Positions 38,492 through 46,444 of a DNA stretch of 63,985 nt are shown piece by piece; position 1 is the stretch's first letter, and each line of letters opens with the position of its first letter. Under the pieces are notes generated by a model, which saw only the letters and a program-made list of their open reading frames with translations, ran no database searches and had not been told where the DNA came from. This DNA is from Prochlorococcus sp. AG-409-L21 (GTDB lineage: Bacteria; Cyanobacteriota; Cyanobacteriia; PCC-6307; Cyanobiaceae): positions 1 through 63,985 of the forward strand of contig QCKH01000009.1 of NCBI GenBank assembly GCA_003215475.1, given 5' to 3'. The translations under genes were made by a program, and so were the position numbers.

Positions 38492-39916
38492 ATGAAAAAG
38501 ATAAAAATTAAAATAGACTTAGATGGGATTACTAAAAAAGTAATTAAAGAACACCAAATGTTAAAGGGTGAGTTGAAAAGAATTGAAAAACTTAATGAGG
38601 GTATCGAATATGATCCTAACCACCCAGAAAGAATGAATCCTGATTTAGAAGGTAAATTAAGAAGTGGTGAACATACTTTTGGAAAAAATAAAGGTTTACC
38701 TGCCACCGGAACTAACCAAAACTATTCAGAAAAATTAGCTAGTTCTCGTTTTAAAGATATTATTAATAAAGTTAAAAGATATCATGGTATAGAGAGAATC
38801 AATCCACAAATGATGATGGAGATGATGAGAATTATGCAAGAAGTGGCACAAATAGAATCACAACACAAAGATGCATTAGAACAATTAGCAGTAGAAATTG
38901 TAAGTGAGGAATTTGATATTCCAGATGATATGTTAGATGCAGAATTATTACCTCCGGGTTCACCATTAGATTTAGATCAAGATGAAGAGGAGGAAGAAGA
39001 ACAAGAAGAGTTCCAATCTAAGAGTGCAGAACGAATGGAAGAATTAGAAATTGAGGTTGATAAAAGAAACGTAATTAATGCATTAATGCAAGGGGCAGCT
39101 AAAAAAGGTCACTACATCTTCCATATGGTTGCAGATGAGTTAGATAGAATTGATCCTAGATTAATGAATTTATATGGTAAATTAATGTCTTTAGCGGATT
39201 TCCAATATTGGGTGATACCTGATCAAGCGATGGGTGGACAAATAGGTGGAACAGAAAAAATTAAATGGGAAAAACCTAAAGATGAAGAAGGTAATGAACA
39301 AGAGGATGAGGAAGAAGAACCAGTAGTAGAAGCTAAAGCATGGATATTCCCACTATTAGTACACGAACTCATTAAGGGGGCTATGGAATTAGCAGCATCT
39401 AATTGGGGTGAAGGACACTTAGATTTTGAAGAACAGAAACACGTTATAGATAGAGCGGATACAATAGAAAACGAAATATGGGGAATGAGATTAGGTCCAG
39501 GTATGTGGGAAAAATTTGTTGCTTGTATTGATGACGATGATTATAAACTAAAACAATGGTTTTTTCATGAACTTACTAAGTTACCGGCACAACAATTTCA
39601 TACTTTTATGAAAGAGATATTATCTAACAGTGCAAAATGTAAAGAAGTAATCGCACACTTAAAAGAATTACATTTAGCAGATGAAGATGAAGAATTAGAC
39701 GATTTAATTATTGGTGATGAAGATAACTTTGAAGATGGTTTAGAAGACTTAATGATTGATGCGGGTGTTGCACCAGCACAAGACGAACCAACGGAAGAAG
39801 TAGATGTTGAGGTGGATTATTCTGAAATGTCACCAAAAGAAATACAATCACTTATAGATGATGCATTAGATGCAGGAGATTTTGATACTGTAGGTATGTT
39901 ATCTAAGTATTTATAA
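38492..39916 (+). CDS. tagged structural or internal protein, unknown
   Basis: 474 residues. Tag-like start MKKIKIKIDLDGITKKVIKE (I-K-E). It has a Met-rich helix (NPQMMMEMMRIMQEVAQIE), an acidic linker (~165-180), a large central domain (~185-390, with KAWIFPLLVHELIKGAMELA and PGMWEKFVACIDDDDYKL), and an acidic C-terminus. The VHELIKG stretch looks like HEL but lacks the second His of HExxH. No family is assigned. Last gene before a terminator. Confidence 0.55.
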   Translation: MKKIKIKIDLDGITKKVIKEHQMLKGELKRIEKLNEGIEYDPNHPERMNPDLEGKLRSGEHTFGKNKGLPATGTNQNYSEKLASSRFKDIINKVKRYHGIERINPQMMMEMMRIMQEVAQIESQHKDALEQLAVEIVSEEFDIPDDMLDAELLPPGSPLDLDQDEEEEEEQEEFQSKSAERMEELEIEVDKRNVINALMQGAAKKGHYIFHMVADELDRIDPRLMNLYGKLMSLADFQYWVIPDQAMGGQIGGTEKIKWEKPKDEEGNEQEDEEEEPVVEAKAWIFPLLVHELIKGAMELAASNWGEGHLDFEEQKHVIDRADTIENEIWGMRLGPGMWEKFVACIDDDDYKLKQWFFHELTKLPAQQFHTFMKEILSNSAKCKEVIAHLKELHLADEDEELDDLIIGDEDNFEDGLEDLMIDAGVAPAQDEPTEEVDVEVDYSEMSPKEIQSLIDDALDAGDFDTVGMLSKYL

Positions 39917-39937
39917 TATTAATAAAAAACTTATATC

Positions 39938-39961
39938 TCCCACTTAGGTGGGATTTTTTTT
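39938..39961 (+). terminator. rho-independent terminator
   Basis: TCCCAC/GTGGGA stem, TTAG loop, eight T; ends the 34688-39916 operon. Confidence 0.85.
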
Positions 39962-39972
39962 GCTCTTTGGTA

Positions 39973-39981
39973 ATATTTATT
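39973..39981 (+). promoter_or_regulatory. late-type promoter motif ATATTTATT
   Basis: 14 nt before the ATG at 39996; starts the seven-gene tagged operon to 44554. Confidence 0.5.
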
Positions 39982-39995
39982 AATAAAACATTGCA

Positions 39996-41237
39996 ATGAA
40001 AATAAAATTAACAGAATCGCAACTTAAGAGAGTATTAAAGGAAATGCGTTTTGATGGTAAATCTACTGGTTTATTTTCAGAAGAAGAACATATAGAGGAA
40101 GGTAGAAAAAAGAAAAGAAAAAAACGTAAATCTAAGAAAAAGAAAAACACATTATGTGCAAGAGGTAAAAGAGCGGCAAAAGCAAAATATGATGTTTATC
40201 CATCAGCATATGCTAACGGATATGCAGTACAAGTGTGTAAAGGTAAGATTGCAGGACTAGATGGTAACAAAAAATGTAGTGGGAGTTACTGTAGAGGAAA
40301 AAAAAATGAATCTTACGAAATAGGTGAATTAGAAGTTGTAGAAAGGTTAGATGAAGATTTAGCCGTATGGTTTGGTACAAAAAAAAAGAAAAAAGGGGGT
40401 AAACAACCACAAGGACCTTGGGTAAACATATGTAGAAAAAAGAAAGGTGGAGGACACCCTTCATGTGGTAGAAAAGATTCTGATAAAGGTGGTTATCCTG
40501 TTTGTCGAGCAAAAAGTGTTGCATCTAGGATGTCACAATCAGCAAAAGACTCTGCCTGTAGACGTAAAAGAGAAAAAGAAAAGAATGATGGTAAGTCAGG
40601 TAAAGGACAATCTCCAAGCCCAATTAAGGTAAAAGGGTACAAACCTAAAAAAAGAAAATCTAAAAAGAATGAATCCGTAAACATCAACAGAATGATGATT
40701 ACTGAAAACAGAACAATTGTTAGTGAAGGGTTAAGATACCATTTAGACAATCAAATACCTTTATTCGAAAACATTTATAGATATGGTAGTGATAACTATT
40801 TTAACTTATTTAATGAAGTTAAAAAATTATATAATGATAATAAAATAGATTTATCCCCTAAAGACCTTGAATTAATTAAAGATTTCAATGTAGAAAAAGG
40901 GTTATATGAAGGTAAGGAAGTATGGTTAAATGCCCCTTTTGAAGTGGAGGAGTTAAATGAGGCAAAATATAGAGGTAGAAAAGTGAGTGTTAATTCACCA
41001 AAAAAAAGTGGTTCTAAAAATTATGTTTATGTCACTGGTTGTTTAAAAGATAAAAGTGATGTAAAGAAAATAACTTATGGTTCTGCGATGAGAGATAAAC
41101 TTAAAGATCCTGATAGAAGAAATGCGTATTCAGCAAGACACGGATGTAAAGGATTATCGTTAAAAGATAAATGTACAAAGAAATATTGGGCATGTAGAAA
41201 ACCAAAAGATTTTGCAGGTGTAAATGCTTGGTGGTAA
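39996..41237 (+). CDS. tagged basic protein with three T4-like-phage modules
   Basis: 413 residues. Tag MKIKLTESQLKRVLKEMR (L-K-E). A Lys-rich linker leads to three small Cys/basic modules: CARGKRAAKAKYDVYPSAYANGY (DUF5872-like), WVNICRKKKGGGHPSCGRK followed by SQSAKDSACRRKR (DUF6321-like), and a C-terminal KNYVYVTGCL...RRNAYSARHGCKG...KYWACRKP module. I recall such modules from marine T4-like phage virion proteins; the DUF names are from memory. Basic and Cys-rich: possibly DNA-binding inside the head. Confidence 0.55.
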   Translation: MKIKLTESQLKRVLKEMRFDGKSTGLFSEEEHIEEGRKKKRKKRKSKKKKNTLCARGKRAAKAKYDVYPSAYANGYAVQVCKGKIAGLDGNKKCSGSYCRGKKNESYEIGELEVVERLDEDLAVWFGTKKKKKGGKQPQGPWVNICRKKKGGGHPSCGRKDSDKGGYPVCRAKSVASRMSQSAKDSACRRKREKEKNDGKSGKGQSPSPIKVKGYKPKKRKSKKNESVNINRMMITENRTIVSEGLRYHLDNQIPLFENIYRYGSDNYFNLFNEVKKLYNDNKIDLSPKDLELIKDFNVEKGLYEGKEVWLNAPFEVEELNEAKYRGRKVSVNSPKKSGSKNYVYVTGCLKDKSDVKKITYGSAMRDKLKDPDRRNAYSARHGCKGLSLKDKCTKKYWACRKPKDFAGVNAWW

Positions 41238-41248
41238 AAACAAAAATT

Positions 41249-41500
41249 ATGAAGATTAAATTAACAGAAAAACAATACAAAAAAATTATTAAAGAAGGAT
41301 CTAAAGGTGGAAACTATATGTTCTTTAGTAATCTTAAACAAATGAGAAGACAAATTGATATAATGTTAAATGATTTTAATCCTCATTGGGTAGACACTAT
41401 GTTATCTGATGGACATGATTGGGCAGATGATAAAATAAGTGAATCTAAAACAAACATTGATAGTGTCTTTGATTTCTTTATGAATAAAAAAGAAGAGTAA
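41249..41500 (+). CDS. small tagged protein
   Basis: The ATG at 41249 gives MKIKLTEKQYKKIIKEG (I-K-E), so the longer in-frame start at 41228 is not used. The 83-residue product continues with an amphipathic helix and an acidic end. Its stop overlaps the next ATG. The function is unknown; inferred head cargo. Confidence 0.55.
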   Translation: MKIKLTEKQYKKIIKEGSKGGNYMFFSNLKQMRRQIDIMLNDFNPHWVDTMLSDGHDWADDKISESKTNIDSVFDFFMNKKEE

Positions 41501-41760
41501 TGAGTTTACCATTTAAAGAAAAATTAGAAAATGGATATCACATTAGAACATTCTCTAATGAAACGGATAGTGGTGAATTAGTGTGGCATAGAGATAAAGA
41601 AGATAGAATTGTAGAATCTATAGGTGACACTAACTGGATGATTCAATTAGATAACGAAATACCTAAACCTTTAACTGAAAGGACATTTATACCCAAAGAG
41701 GTATATCATAGAGTAATAAAAGGAGATGGAGATTTAAAAGTAAAAATAAAAAAATTATGA
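41500..41760 (+). CDS. small untagged protein
   Basis: 86 residues (MSLPFKEKLENGYHI...), all-beta, with VWHRDKEDRIVESIGDTNWMIQLDNE resembling the double-stranded beta-helix (cupin-like) pattern HRD...Q.D...P. It lies between tagged genes with overlapping ends on both sides. It resembles small phage proteins of unknown role seen near head genes. The cupin reading is tentative. Confidence 0.5.
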   Translation: MSLPFKEKLENGYHIRTFSNETDSGELVWHRDKEDRIVESIGDTNWMIQLDNEIPKPLTERTFIPKEVYHRVIKGDGDLKVKIKKL

Positions 41761-41978
41761 AAATCAGATTAACGGAGAGTCAATATAAAAGAATTATAAA
41801 TGAATATTTTTCTGATATACCCCAACCCAAGTATGATAAATGGGATAGACTGGAGGGAGATGTTAATTCTTGCATTCGTTCTATTATAGAAACACATAAA
41901 GATAATTTTGGGTATGATTCTTATGGAGTTATTGATGCAATATATCAAGTGATGGATAATATGTTTCAAAAAGTATGA
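41757..41978 (+). CDS. small tagged protein
   Basis: 73 residues starting MKIRLTESQYKRIINEYF (I-N-E). The body is a short acidic/aromatic helical domain. The ATG overlaps the previous stop (ATGA) and the TGA overlaps the next ATG. The function is unknown. Confidence 0.55.
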   Translation: MKIRLTESQYKRIINEYFSDIPQPKYDKWDRLEGDVNSCIRSIIETHKDNFGYDSYGVIDAIYQVMDNMFQKV

Positions 41979-43222
41979 AAATAAACTTCCAACATATAAT
42001 TAACGAAAGTATTGAGGACAACCCTAAAATAGAAAACATGATGTTTCGCCTTTTCAACAAGCAGTTTTTTCCTATCTGGAGAGATGAAGATAATAGTCCA
42101 TATAATACAGGTTTTAGGTACGATAATGTTGCGCAGGTATTAGAACACTTTGCGGAAATTGTTGCATTAGACTATGACGTAGTTTTATATTTTTTCATAA
42201 AATGGACATTAGAACCTAATTCTAAATGGAATGAGGAAGTCTCTGGTAATATATTTAGTGAGTTCGAAATAGATGAATTAAGGGCGTGGAGAGAGAGTCA
42301 TAATCTATATAGTATATTGAAAAAATTAGATTTTTTTAATAAAGGATTTATGACTGGAAAACTGAATAAAGATGGGGACTTTGAAAAACTTAATTACTAT
42401 GATACTATGTCATTTAATGATACCGAAGGATTATATCCTAATATGGTATTATCGGTTGATGATTGGAGTGATTTCTCAGAGTTATTTAGTAATAGAGAGT
42501 TGGCGGAAGAGGCATTTAGTGAAGATTATAGTGATTTCTTTTCTTATTACGATACCCCAATGGACGAGATAGTCTCAGATATGACAGGAAAGGCAATGGA
42601 TAGTGTAATAGAATCCATTCCTGCATATACAGAGAAAATTATGATTGGTGGACAGGGATTAGAAGAGTTATATGAAATGGGTATGACTGAAGAGGTTTTA
42701 GGTGATGATGGTGATTTCTTAGATATTACACCAACCTTTATAAATACATTAAGAACACAGATAAAAAATAATGAAGTAGATGGGGAAAATGTTTTAGAAT
42801 TTTTATTAGGTCATAGAGAATTATATGAATTACAGAGAGATATTAGACAAGCATATGAAAGAACAATGAATGATGTAATAGAATCGGATATAAGAAATAG
42901 AGGAATAGAAGAAATTACTGAGTTATTTGGTGGTAAACCAGATTGGGTAGAAAACACTAACAGTGGAGATAGTGCAAGATATGATTTAAAAGTACCAATT
43001 CCTACTGAATTAATAGATAAGGTAATTGAACATTATATAGATTATGAAACCTCATTTGTTGAGGAACAAGAATCATACTTTTTAGATGCGGTTGTAAGGA
43101 TGTTAGATGAGGAATATGAAAAATTATCCTTACCTGATTTAGATTACTATTATCCCGACACTACAAAAATGAAAGAGTGGTTTGAAGAAAGTTTAGATAA
43201 TTATTTAGAAATGAGTACGTAA
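41975..43222 (+). CDS. large tagged protein
   Basis: 415 residues starting MKINFQHIINESIED (I-N-E), a variant tag. The body is acidic and rich in aromatic residues, with helical stretches like VLEHFAEIVALDYDVVLYFFIKW. The composition resembles the repeat proteins at 8875 and 14168, and distant homology is possible. No domain is recognised. Coupled to the genes on both sides. Confidence 0.55.
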   Translation: MKINFQHIINESIEDNPKIENMMFRLFNKQFFPIWRDEDNSPYNTGFRYDNVAQVLEHFAEIVALDYDVVLYFFIKWTLEPNSKWNEEVSGNIFSEFEIDELRAWRESHNLYSILKKLDFFNKGFMTGKLNKDGDFEKLNYYDTMSFNDTEGLYPNMVLSVDDWSDFSELFSNRELAEEAFSEDYSDFFSYYDTPMDEIVSDMTGKAMDSVIESIPAYTEKIMIGGQGLEELYEMGMTEEVLGDDGDFLDITPTFINTLRTQIKNNEVDGENVLEFLLGHRELYELQRDIRQAYERTMNDVIESDIRNRGIEEITELFGGKPDWVENTNSGDSARYDLKVPIPTELIDKVIEHYIDYETSFVEEQESYFLDAVVRMLDEEYEKLSLPDLDYYYPDTTKMKEWFEESLDNYLEMST

Positions 43223-43226
43223 TATT

Positions 43227-43736
43227 ATGAAGATTAAATTAACAGAGGAACAATTTAAAAGGATAATAGTTAAAGAACAACGACCTGTTCGACCAGATCG
43301 TCCTGATGTACCCCATAAACCTGATTGGATAAAACCCCCTTCTCACACTACAATTACAATGCCTTCTTACAACCTTAACATTAAAAGATTAACTGAAGAG
43401 AATTGGGATGAATTAGTAGTTAACTATGGGAAACCTGTTTTAATTATGTTTACTGCTAAGTGGTGTCATCATTGTAAGACATACACTAAAGCGTTAAATG
43501 AATTAAGTAATGACTCTAACTATAGAATAGGAATTGTAGATATGACACAACAAAAGAGTAAAACTCCTTTGGCAAAAAAATATGGTGTACAAGGAATTCC
43601 TAATATGAAAGTATATAAGAAGGGAAAACTTAAAGATATAGATTTAGAATTTATAGGGTTAGCACAAATGGTAGTAAAGAATGACCTTTCGAATTTTATA
43701 GTTAAAGAACTGAAAGAACAAATAGAGAAAGCATGA
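43227..43736 (+). CDS. tagged thioredoxin-like protein
   Basis: 169 residues. Tag MKIKLTEEQFKRIIVKEQ (V-K-E/I-x-x-E region; I-V-K-E), a Pro-rich linker (18-45), then a thioredoxin fold: PVLIMFTAKWCHHCKTY with active-site C80-H-H-C83, and the cis-Pro loop YGVQGIPNMKVY. CHHC is a DsbA/PDI-like, more oxidising motif than the CGPC of cytoplasmic thioredoxin. The tag suggests it is packaged; it might act on disulfides of head or host envelope proteins. The next gene overlaps by 4 nt. Confidence 0.75.
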   Translation: MKIKLTEEQFKRIIVKEQRPVRPDRPDVPHKPDWIKPPSHTTITMPSYNLNIKRLTEENWDELVVNYGKPVLIMFTAKWCHHCKTYTKALNELSNDSNYRIGIVDMTQQKSKTPLAKKYGVQGIPNMKVYKKGKLKDIDLEFIGLAQMVVKNDLSNFIVKELKEQIEKA

Positions 43737-44554
43737 AAATTAAATTAACAGAGGAACAATATCGTAAATTGGTGTTAGAAAATACTAACCGCACTAACTT
43801 TATGAATAAAGTTTATAAAGAGATTAAGGAAAAAGATATTAAAGATGTTTTTCCTTTAATTGTTGATACGTATGGTTTTAGTGTAGATCAGATATTAGAA
43901 GATGAAATGTTATATCACTTAATAGGTTATAAACTTTTAGATAACCATAATACTTATAGGTACTTTGGGTTTAATCCTAGACCTTATATAAGATATATTA
44001 ATGCAATTGCAGAAAAACTTAGTGACGAAGTATTTGAATCCAATATACCACCCCCACAAAAATCGGTAGAGTTATTTAATCTATATAGATTATTTGATGA
44101 TTCAGTTGCAGGAAACGAAACACTGGAAAGAATAGGAGTCAATGGAGAAGATACAATAGAATATATTTTTAAAAATAACCCACCTAAAAAAGCAATACAA
44201 TTACTATCTAATTTACCTTTGTATTGGGATGAGTCAATGATGAATAAAATTAAGGATTTTGCAAAAAGACATGGGTTAACATTATTCGATAAAACTGCAG
44301 GACTAACTTTTGAGAAAAGGGATGGGATGATTCAGTCTTTAATAAATTACATTCAAGATAAACCTAAGAAAACAAAAGCAGGATTTTTAGAATATATCAA
44401 TTCTAGAGGTAGAACATCAGGACAATACTCAACATTTTTTAGGGCTGCAGTACAATCAGGTATCATTAAGAAAGTTAGAGATGGTAGGACAATCACTTAT
44501 GAATTAGGTCCTAACTATGAAGCGTGGAAAAACGGTAATTTAGTTGCATTTTAA
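43733..44554 (+). CDS. tagged protein with C-terminal winged-helix-like domain
   Basis: 273 residues. Tag MKIKLTEEQYRKLVLENTN (V-L-E / L-E). A helical middle follows. The last ~65 residues (KTKAGFLEYINSRGR...YSTFFRAAVQSGIIKKVRDGRTITYELG) resemble a winged helix with a beta-hairpin wing, a common DNA-binding form. Last gene of the 39996-44554 operon, 41 nt before the terminase gene. Possibly an injected DNA-binding regulator. Confidence 0.55.
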   Translation: MKIKLTEEQYRKLVLENTNRTNFMNKVYKEIKEKDIKDVFPLIVDTYGFSVDQILEDEMLYHLIGYKLLDNHNTYRYFGFNPRPYIRYINAIAEKLSDEVFESNIPPPQKSVELFNLYRLFDDSVAGNETLERIGVNGEDTIEYIFKNNPPKKAIQLLSNLPLYWDESMMNKIKDFAKRHGLTLFDKTAGLTFEKRDGMIQSLINYIQDKPKKTKAGFLEYINSRGRTSGQYSTFFRAAVQSGIIKKVRDGRTITYELGPNYEAWKNGNLVAF

Positions 44555-44572
44555 CGATTTATTTACATTTTG

Positions 44573-44581
44573 ATATTTATT
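44573..44581 (+). promoter_or_regulatory. late-type promoter motif ATATTTATT
   Basis: 14 nt before the terminase ATG. Confidence 0.55.
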
Positions 44582-44595
44582 AGTAAAGTTATTCT

Positions 44596-46392
44596 ATGGA
44601 CAGAGGACAACAATTAAAGATATATGCTAAGTGTTTAGGTGACCCTATATATACCATTGAGACGTTTCTTAAAACATATGATTTGACACAAAAAGGATTT
44701 GTACCTTTTAAATTATTTCATAAACAAAAAGAAATAATCAAATCTTATGAAGAACACAATCGTAACATCGTAACTAAACCTAGACAGGCTGGGGTATCTA
44801 CTACTACCGCAGCATACATTGCAGCAAAAATTGCTTTTGGTGATCCTAATAACCCGTGGAAAGTACTAGTATTAGCTAACAAACAAACTTTAGCACAAGA
44901 ATTTTTAAAAAAAATAAAAGATTTTTTAGATCAGATTCCAGCTTGGGTTTGGGGGGTTAGTGAAGGGGATTCTTATTTATCTATTGAAGCAAAGGGACAT
45001 ATTAAAACCAAAGACACTAAATGTGAAGTAAAAGCACTAGCAACTTCTAAAGATGCACTAAGGGGATATACACCCACATTTTTAATTATGGATGAAGCTG
45101 CGTTTATCGATAATGGTGCAGAAGTATTTGGTGCCGCTTTAACATCGTTAGGTACTGGTGGTAAGGTAACACTTATTTCTACCCCTAATGGTCAAGATGC
45201 ATTATATTATAAAACTTATGATGGTGCAAAACAAGGAGATAATAATTTTAATATTATCGAAATGAGATGGCATGAAGACATTAGATATAATAGAGGGTTA
45301 AAATGGTTAAGAGGTGAAGATGAGGTTATTGAATGTGAGACTGTTGGTAGAGAAACATTAAGATGGGAATATAGTGGTAAAACATATGAAACCAATAGTA
45401 TAGACATAGAAGATTATACTATAATGGTTAAAGATGGGTGGAAAGCTTCTTCTCCGTGGTATGAAGAAATGTGTAGAGATATGAATGGTGATAAAAAACA
45501 AATAGCTCAGGAATTAGATGTATCTTTTGTTTCTTCAGGTGGTAATGTAGTAGATGATGAACACATTGATTTCCAAACACAAAACAATGTGCAAGACCCA
45601 AAATATAAAGCGGAGATGGAAAAATCTATGTGGATATGGAAAGAACCCGAAGAAGGACACAAATATATTATGGGTGTAGATGTTTCTAGAGGGGATGGTA
45701 AAGATAGTTCTACCATAGTTATTTTAGATTTTGATGGGTTAGAACAAGTTGCGGAATTTAAATATAAATTACCACCAGATTTATTAGCAGAAATAGTATA
45801 TAAATATGGTAATTTATATGAAGCATATACTGTAGTGGATATAACGGGTGGAATGGGAGTTTCTACTGTTATGAAATTATTAGAGATGGGTTATAAACAT
45901 TTACATTATGATGATCCTAGAAGTAGAAAATTAAGTGAAAAATATGCAAAGACATTATATAAACAAGGAGATAAAGTACCTGGTTTTAATGTGGGTAGTA
46001 GCCGACTACAAATGGTTAGTGATATGGAAGAACATATACGAGAAAATAAAACTATAATAAGATCAGTAAGATTAATATCTGAATTAAAAACATTTGTTTA
46101 TAGAAATGGGCGTCCCGATCATATGGATGGGTATCATGATGATATTATTATGGCTTTGGCAATGCCTATTTATGTTGTACAAACTACCTTTAAAAAATTA
46201 AAACAAATAGAAAATCAAACTAAAGCGATGTTAGATAGTTGGACGACTGTTAGTAATAATGGTAATAAAATCACACCTAAACAAACACACGTAAATCCTT
46301 TTTATAGTAACACCCCTACTTACCATCCTAAACAAAATAATAATAAAAACAACGATAATGGCGAATTTAATTGGTTATTTGGTATAAAGTAA
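44596..46392 (+). CDS. terminase large subunit (gp17-like)
   Basis: 598 residues, close to T4 gp17. ATPase domain: adenine-binding FHKQKEIIKSY, Walker A KPRQAGVSTTT (61-71), Walker B TFLIMDEAAF (161-170) and motif III STPNG. Nuclease domain: first acidic site IMGVDVSRGDGKDSS (~355) and C-terminal YHDDIIMALAM. It cuts concatemeric DNA and pumps it through the portal. No small subunit lies upstream; a small coiled-coil protein at 60553 is one candidate. Followed directly by the portal gene as in T4-like phages. Confidence 0.95.
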   Translation: MDRGQQLKIYAKCLGDPIYTIETFLKTYDLTQKGFVPFKLFHKQKEIIKSYEEHNRNIVTKPRQAGVSTTTAAYIAAKIAFGDPNNPWKVLVLANKQTLAQEFLKKIKDFLDQIPAWVWGVSEGDSYLSIEAKGHIKTKDTKCEVKALATSKDALRGYTPTFLIMDEAAFIDNGAEVFGAALTSLGTGGKVTLISTPNGQDALYYKTYDGAKQGDNNFNIIEMRWHEDIRYNRGLKWLRGEDEVIECETVGRETLRWEYSGKTYETNSIDIEDYTIMVKDGWKASSPWYEEMCRDMNGDKKQIAQELDVSFVSSGGNVVDDEHIDFQTQNNVQDPKYKAEMEKSMWIWKEPEEGHKYIMGVDVSRGDGKDSSTIVILDFDGLEQVAEFKYKLPPDLLAEIVYKYGNLYEAYTVVDITGGMGVSTVMKLLEMGYKHLHYDDPRSRKLSEKYAKTLYKQGDKVPGFNVGSSRLQMVSDMEEHIRENKTIIRSVRLISELKTFVYRNGRPDHMDGYHDDIIMALAMPIYVVQTTFKKLKQIENQTKAMLDSWTTVSNNGNKITPKQTHVNPFYSNTPTYHPKQNNNKNNDNGEFNWLFGIK

Positions 46393-46409
46393 TATTTAGT
46401 TTTTACTAG

Positions 46410-46418
46410 ATATTTATT
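46410..46418 (+). promoter_or_regulatory. late-type promoter motif ATATTTATT
   Basis: 26 nt before the portal ATG. Confidence 0.5.
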
Positions 46419-46444
46419 ATAATAGTAAATAGATATTAAAAAAA

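Noticed and set aside
38492-39916. VHELIKG as metallopeptidase motif
   Set aside because: The second His of HExxH is absent (HELIK), so no zinc site is supported.
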